Shown here piece after piece: positions 59,891 to 64,000 of a DNA stretch of 64,000 bases (its first letter is position 1; each line of letters begins with the position of its first letter). The notes under the pieces are model-generated. The model was given only the letters and a program-made list of their open reading frames with translations, ran no database searches and was not told where the DNA came from. Location: assembly GCF_004054195.1 (NCBI RefSeq), contig NZ_SBIW01000008.1:434001-498000 (forward strand). Reading direction: 5' to 3'. The position numbers and the translations under genes are program-made. The DNA comes from Mucilaginibacter gilvus (GTDB lineage Bacteria > Bacteroidota > Bacteroidia > Sphingobacteriales > Sphingobacteriaceae).

Positions 59891-60745
59891 TTATTGCACG
59901 GTTTTTTCTCCGTAAATAACCAGTGCGCTGGAATCGATCTTAACCTCGCCGGCCGGATAGGTGGCATTTATCAACGTATAAACTTCGTTTTTAATTTTGG
60001 TACGAACGGCCTCATCTGCTTTACTCAAGGCGGCAACTATAGGGGCGCCAACCTCGCAGGTCATCTCCCAATAATTATCGGCAGTTTTACTTTTAAGCGT
60101 ACCCGCCACTTCCCGTTGCTTTATATTGTTTAACCCGGCCTGCGCAAATAAATCAGCCATAAAACCATCCTTTGAACAACGGAACATACCCGGTGCACCG
60201 GGTACAGGCGTAGGCAGTTCTATGTTTTTATTGATAACCCCCATAGTTGCTGTAACCCAAAAGTTCTTCTCGGATACGTTCCAAACGGCGGCGGCAATTT
60301 TTCCGCCCGGTTTCAGCACCCGCACCATTTCCTTGGCAGCCAACAGCATATCAGGGAAGAACATGAAGCCAAAACGGCAGCTTATGGCATCAAAGCTATT
60401 GTTGGCAAAAGGGAGATCGGATACATCGCAGACAATGGTTTCGATATTGGTTATACCTCGTGCCAATGCATTATCACGTGCTATTTGCAGCATGTCTTCG
60501 GCAAGGTCGGTTATTACTACTTTGCCGCCATTAAGCATCGTGGCAATAGTAAGGCCGGGTTCGCCGGTGCCCGCAGCAATATCCAATATCATATTGTTGC
60601 CGCCGGGTTGCAGCAATTGAATGATGGCATCGCCCACGGGCTGCATAAAATCCATCAGGAGCAGGTCCCATTTTCCCCATCCGGCCGAGAATTTATTCCA
60701 CGATGCTTTTTGCTGCTCGCGTATTTGCTCCAGTTGCTGTTCCAT
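59891..60745 (-). CDS. Class I SAM-dependent methyltransferase
   Basis: The 284-residue methyltransferase has the motif LDIAAGTGEPGLTIA near 52-66, then DLAEDML, then CDVSDLPFANNSFDAISCRF and VRVLKPGGKIAAAVW, a UbiE-like layout. The substrate cannot be read from sequence. It lies 68 bp after porD on the same strand with a repeat between. Confidence 0.88.
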   Translation of the reverse strand: MEQQLEQIREQQKASWNKFSAGWGKWDLLLMDFMQPVGDAIIQLLQPGGNNMILDIAAGTGEPGLTIATMLNGGKVVITDLAEDMLQIARDNALARGITNIETIVCDVSDLPFANNSFDAISCRFGFMFFPDMLLAAKEMVRVLKPGGKIAAAVWNVSEKNFWVTATMGVINKNIELPTPVPGAPGMFRCSKDGFMADLFAQAGLNNIKQREVAGTLKSKTADNYWEMTCEVGAPIVAALSKADEAVRTKIKNEVYTLINATYPAGEVKIDSSALVIYGEKTVQ

Positions 60746-60789
60746 AATATAGGTAGTTAAAGAGGTATAATATGTCGGCAGTTTAGTGT

Positions 60790-60817
60790 TCTTGCCTCCT
60801 GATTCTTGAATTCTTAC
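60790..60817. repeat. Inverted purine-rich repeat copy
   Basis: TCTTGCCTCCTGATTCTTGA followed by ATTCTTA is the reverse complement of the GAAGCAAGAG/AATCAAG family. Confidence 0.5.
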
Positions 60818-61707
60818 TTCAAAGTTTCATACTTATTCCCATTCGCCGGGTCTGCCTGTATCAGCGTATTCATGGCCTGCGCTTTTTCGGGGCCGACTGC
60901 TTTGCTGAAGATCGACACGAACTCATCATCCTTTGCTGTAAAAAAGGCAAGCGGCAGGTATGAGCCGATGCGTTTACGATCTACCTGGGTAAGCTGGGGC
61001 AATATGGTGCTGATGGTTTTGCGTGCTTTAACGGCGTTATCCGCCATCATATCCAGCCCGTTACGGTGATAATCATATATAAAGCTGCGCAGGTTGTTGT
61101 ACAGTTTATTATTCAAGTTTTCTGATAGCCAGTAGCGGTTCAGGTTACTGTCGAAAGCCTTCCAGCCTTTATATGCTGCGGTTTGAGCGTTTTGCACAAC
61201 CGTTTGCGCTTGAGCGAAATACGGACTACCGCTATAGCGCGAGAACGAATCATAATCCATCCCCACAATAATATAGGCATAAAACGCCATTACCGAACTG
61301 AGGTTGCTCTGAAAATTCTGGTCGCTATAGTCGATAGTTTGGCCTTCGGTGTAAGTAAAATCCACATCCCTGTCGTTAATATTGAGCAGGGTAGTGGTGT
61401 AGCTGGAGTTAAAAACCGGGCGCGAGGACTGCACCTGCATTTCGCAGCTGAAGTTGCTGCCGCCATCCCAGTTGGTAATATTCAATACAAAATTGCAGTT
61501 GATGCGCTCGTTTGGAGCTATAGCATCCGCGGCCCATTTGCGGCCGTTCAGAAAATCCTTCATGGCGGTTTCCAACGTGGTGAAAATGCGCTTGTTGCTT
61601 ACCTGTATCTTGGGTGCCAATATTTTTACCCGTGCGTTCAAATCCTGCGCTTGTGAATAGCAGCTGTAAGTAAAAATCAAAATGGGAATGAGCAGGCAGC
61701 GTTTCAT
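60814..61707 (-). CDS. porD: Type IX secretion system protein PorD (DUF4835)
   Basis: The 297-residue DUF4835 protein has a signal peptide (about 1-21), SCYSQAQDLNARVKI, NCNFVLNITNWDGGSNFSCE and DYSDQNFQSNLSSVMAFYAY, as in PorD of the type IX secretion system. It overlaps coaBC (ATGA at 61704-61707). In other Bacteroidota recN follows porD; here recN is at 2301-4001. Confidence 0.88.
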   Translation of the reverse strand: MKRCLLIPILIFTYSCYSQAQDLNARVKILAPKIQVSNKRIFTTLETAMKDFLNGRKWAADAIAPNERINCNFVLNITNWDGGSNFSCEMQVQSSRPVFNSSYTTTLLNINDRDVDFTYTEGQTIDYSDQNFQSNLSSVMAFYAYIIVGMDYDSFSRYSGSPYFAQAQTVVQNAQTAAYKGWKAFDSNLNRYWLSENLNNKLYNNLRSFIYDYHRNGLDMMADNAVKARKTISTILPQLTQVDRKRIGSYLPLAFFTAKDDEFVSIFSKAVGPEKAQAMNTLIQADPANGNKYETLK

Positions 61708-62906
61708 GGTTTTAGCAGTTGGATAAATTTAGCACAAATATCCTTTGCCACCTCATTTTTATTTTTCAGCGCGAAGATGGTTTTGTTCAGCGCCTTATCT
61801 ATCATCGTTACTTTATTGGTATCGCCCTTAAACCCTGCACCGGTATCGTTCAGCGAATTAAGCACGATCATATCCAGGTTCTTGTTTTTCAGTTTCGCGA
61901 TAGCATATTCTTCTTCGTTATTTGTTTCCAGTGCAAAGCCAACCAATACCTGCCCTTCGCGTTTCTGCTGACCGAGGGTTTTTAAGATGTCGGTGGTTTT
62001 TTTAAGTTCGATGTTTAGCCCGCCGTCTTGCTTCTTTATCTTTTGGTCGGCAACCGTAATGGGGGTATAATCTGCCACGGCAGCGCACATAATGCAGCCA
62101 TCGGCTTTGTCGAAATTTGCCAGGCACTCGCGCAGCATATCGGCGGCGCTGGTAACATCAATGCGTTTAATGCTTCGCTGCCTGCTTTGTTGTGATGTTG
62201 GGCCGGCAATTAGCGTAACATCGGCACCCAAAGCCGCAAGTTCATCTGCAATGGCAAAGCCCATTTTGCCCGAAGATTGGTTACCAATAAACCTCACCGG
62301 GTCTATCGCCTCGTAAGTAGGCCCGGCTGTTACCAATATACTATGGTTTACTAAGGGGAGTTTTTGTTTAATATCCGCCTCAACAAAAGCCACTATGTCC
62401 TCTGGTTCGGTCATGCGGCCTTCGCCGTGCAGCCCGCTGGCCAGTTCGCCACTCCCCGGAGGAATCAAGATGTTTCCGAAGGATTGTATTTTGCTGATAT
62501 TATCCTGCGTGGCTTCGTGCTTCCACATATCAAGGTCCATTGCCGGGGCAAAGTAAACCGGGCATTTTGCCGAAAGATACACGGCGGTAAGCAGGTTATC
62601 TACCAATCCGCCCGCCATTTTGGCCATGGTGTTGGCACTGGCAGGGGCTATGATCATCAGGTCGCCCCAAAGGCCAAGCTCCACGTGGTTGTTCCATTCG
62701 CCGGTTTCTGGTTTAAAGTATTCGCTGTAAACCGGGCGTTTAGATAGGGTAGACAAGGTAAGTGGTGTAATAAAGTGGGTAGCATCCGGTGTCATAACCA
62801 CTTGCACCTGTGCGCCTGCTTTTACCAACAAGCGTACCAGCGTGGCGGTTTTATAAGCCGCTATACTACCGCAAACACCCAGAATTATATTTTTTCCTAC
62901 AAGCAT
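61704..62906 (-). CDS. coaBC: Bifunctional phosphopantothenoylcysteine decarboxylase/phosphopantothenate-cysteine ligase
   Basis: CoaBC makes 4'-phosphopantetheine for CoA. The 400-residue protein begins NIILGVCGSIAAYKTATLVR (CoaC flavoprotein half, with FAPAMDLDMW) and continues with the CoaB half from about 185 (SILVTAGPTYEAIDPVRFIG, NQSSGKMGFAIA). It sits between rpoZ and porD, the usual order. Confidence 0.95.
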   Translation of the reverse strand: MLVGKNIILGVCGSIAAYKTATLVRLLVKAGAQVQVVMTPDATHFITPLTLSTLSKRPVYSEYFKPETGEWNNHVELGLWGDLMIIAPASANTMAKMAGGLVDNLLTAVYLSAKCPVYFAPAMDLDMWKHEATQDNISKIQSFGNILIPPGSGELASGLHGEGRMTEPEDIVAFVEADIKQKLPLVNHSILVTAGPTYEAIDPVRFIGNQSSGKMGFAIADELAALGADVTLIAGPTSQQSRQRSIKRIDVTSAADMLRECLANFDKADGCIMCAAVADYTPITVADQKIKKQDGGLNIELKKTTDILKTLGQQKREGQVLVGFALETNNEEEYAIAKLKNKNLDMIVLNSLNDTGAGFKGDTNKVTMIDKALNKTIFALKNKNEVAKDICAKFIQLLKP

Positions 62907-62912
62907 GAAGTC

Positions 62913-62937
62913 GAGCCCTTAACCCCCTGAAGGGGAA
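62913..62937. repeat. CCCCCTGAAGGGG-family repeat upstream of coaBC
   Basis: GAGCCCTTAACCCCCTGAAG followed by GGGAATA is a slightly shortened copy. It faces the copy at 63061-63089 across a terminator. Confidence 0.75.
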
Positions 62938-63020
62938 TAATTATTAAATATCGAATCCCGAACACCGGATGATAAAGTATTTCGGAACTCAGCATGGTGC
63001 TAAAAACTCAAAGTAACAAA

Positions 63021-63041
63021 AAAACTCCCATAGGGAGTTTT
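63021..63041. terminator. Bidirectional terminator after rpoZ
   Basis: A perfect 9-bp stem (AAAACTCCC / GGGAGTTTT) with an ATA loop has T runs on both strands; on the minus strand it ends the rpoZ transcript. Confidence 0.85.
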
Positions 63042-63060
63042 AAATATCGTGCAAATCAAA

Positions 63061-63089
63061 CGCTCCCCCTTCAGGGAGGTGGGGGGCTT
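63061..63089. repeat. CCCCCTTCAGGG-family repeat abutting the rpoZ stop
   Basis: CGCTCCCCCTTCAGGGAGGT followed by GGGGGGCTT lies directly against the rpoZ stop codon. Confidence 0.8.
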
Positions 63090-63090
63090 C

Positions 63091-63426
63091 TTATTGCTGT
63101 TCTTTACTTGGGTTACGGTAGTAAATCTTATCTTCTAAAAATTCCTGTACAGCTACCAAAGTAGGTTTAGGCAATCTTTCGTAGTATTTAGAGATCTCAA
63201 TCTGCTCGCGGTTTTCAAAAACTTCTTCCAGGTTATCATTTGCCGATGCAAATTCAGAAAGTTTTTGGTGTAACTCTTCCTTTATGTTGTTTGATATCTG
63301 GTTTGCCCTTTTTGACATAATTACAAGCGACTCATAAATGTTGTCGGTTTTCACATCCAGTTCACGCAGGTCACGTGTTACGGTGCTGCTGGCTACTGTT
63401 GGTTTATTTGTGTTAGTGGTGCTCAT
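63091..63426 (-). CDS. rpoZ: RNA polymerase omega subunit (Rpb6-like)
   Basis: The 111-residue omega-like protein has the Bacteroidota features DNIYESLVIMSKRANQISNN near 28-47 and EQIEISKYYERLPKPTLVAV near 74-93. Omega promotes assembly of RNA polymerase. It lies 26 bp after bamD and upstream of coaBC, the order usual in the phylum. Confidence 0.93.
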   Translation of the reverse strand: MSTTNTNKPTVASSTVTRDLRELDVKTDNIYESLVIMSKRANQISNNIKEELHQKLSEFASANDNLEEVFENREQIEISKYYERLPKPTLVAVQEFLEDKIYYRNPSKEQQ

Positions 63427-63452
63427 GTCTTTTAATTAAAATGCTTTATGTA

Positions 63453-64000
63453 TTAATATGGTATTTTCTGGTTATCTCTATCCTTAATAGAGGGTGGCTG
63501 CGTTGTCGTCGTATCTTTCTTAGCAACTTTTTTAGCCAGGGCAGGGTTGTACGCAATTTCTGCTAAAACCTTTTTAGCTTCAACTATGCCACGCTCGCTA
63601 TCTTTTTTATAGTCGGCGGTTTCTTTCAAGTATTTGCTGCCGGCATACTTCTCTGCAAATTGGTCGGCGCCTGCTATTACCAGTCCAAAACGCTCTTCCT
63701 GGCGCTGTTCGCTGCTTACCTGTGCGTATTGATATTGTGCTTTTATAGCCAGGTACTCCAATTCTTCGGCGTATTTAGTATCCGGGTAATCGCGCAGGGT
63801 GTTATTAAACGCAATAGAGGCGGCCTGGTAATCACCAATAGTTAAATACAATTTAGCGTTTTCGTAAGCCTTACGTTCCAATTTGTCGCGCAGGTTTTGT
63901 ATCAGTTTGCTCGCCTCGGTAACACGGTCACTCTTAGGGTAAAGGTTAATAAACAGCTGCAGGCTCTCAATGGCCTTGGTAGTGTTCTCCTGATCAAGCG
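63453..64000 (-). CDS. bamD: Outer membrane assembly lipoprotein BamD (5' end beyond the window)
   Basis: BamD is a TPR-like lipoprotein that works with BamA in folding outer-membrane proteins. The visible C-terminal part has helical repeats LYLTIGDYQAASIAFNNTLR and LEYLAIKAQYQYAQVSSEQR and ends IKDRDNQKIPY. The frame stays open to the window edge and reads ESLQLFINLYPKSDRVTEAS further upstream, so the N-terminus and lipobox lie outside. A TTG at 63881 is internal and not the start. Confidence 0.9.
   Translation of the reverse strand, partial: LDQENTTKAIESLQLFINLYPKSDRVTEASKLIQNLRDKLERKAYENAKLYLTIGDYQAASIAFNNTLRDYPDTKYAEELEYLAIKAQYQYAQVSSEQRQEERFGLVIAGADQFAEKYAGSKYLKETADYKKDSERGIVEAKKVLAEIAYNPALAKKVAKKDTTTTQPPSIKDRDNQKIPY

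Noticed and set aside
63879..63881. TTG as the start of bamD
   Set aside because: The frame is open upstream to the window edge and continues TPR-like sequence, so it is an internal codon.

Overview
The window looks like a chromosomal segment of a Bacteroidota bacterium of the Sphingobacteriaceae, probably Mucilaginibacter or a close relative. Supporting signs are Bacteroidota-only families (PorD of type IX secretion, a BT_3928-type DoxX/thioredoxin protein, tandem DUF1599, a short Rpb6-like omega subunit, CruF and CrtD carotenoid enzymes), TAnnTTTG promoter boxes, many lipoproteins with a Cys lipobox, and spacers full of short palindromic repeats. I see no rRNA, tRNA, CRISPR array, prophage or intact insertion sequence. 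LAYOUT. 0-9 kb: an M56 (BlaR1-like) membrane protease with a long repetitive tail, recN, fabI, a lipoprotein, a secreted esterase-like protein and a carboxypeptidase-regulatory-like protein. 9-23 kb: clpC, an FkbM methyltransferase gene broken by one stop codon, ettA, a DUF4349 lipoprotein with a short coupled leader ORF and an adjacent 37-codon ORF, two secreted proteins, dnaA, a catalytic-domain-only methylmalonyl-CoA mutase and an IscA-type Fe-S protein. 23-31 kb: a TlpA-like thiol protein, an ABC permease, a nucleotide-sugar block (CpsB-type phosphatase, RfbB, GalE, UDP-glucuronate decarboxylase), Kdo transferase and an unknown membrane protein. 31.5-41.4 kb: a carotenoid end-group tailoring region. 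Hydrolase, two acyltransferases, a family 2 glycosyltransferase and CruF are translationally coupled, followed by ispH, a WG-repeat lipoprotein, crtW and hemH, with convergent lysR-crtD. 42-51 kb: asd and tdh (divergent), yebC, a run of small genes including a protein with five GFKPRFN repeats, a phosphoribosyltransferase, a toxin-antitoxin pair whose toxin has an in-frame stop, then aroK, a DoxX protein and DUF1599, divergent from folP. 51-57 kb: duplicated small lipoproteins plus a third gene remnant, an Mrr-type endonuclease in AT-rich DNA, a GH3 protein and lptB. 57-64 kb: recJ, small proteins, a methyltransferase, then bamD-rpoZ-coaBC-porD, with bamD running off the window. HOW THEY WORK TOGETHER. 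Most genes are core housekeeping. The carotenoid block has the enzymes expected for a ketolated, 1'-hydroxylated, 3',4'-desaturated carotenoid that could be glycosylated and acylated; ispH supplies isoprenoid precursors. The most unusual layer is the repeat content: about ten families fill the spacers, often as face-to-face pairs, and some run into coding sequence (recN twice, hemH, crtD, kdtA), where they supply C-terminal tails, stop codons or internal insertions. No single gene cluster is clearly a new system; the best leads are the carotenoid tailoring operon, the 37-codon ORF with its duplicated leader, the GFKPRFN repeat protein and the repeat elements.
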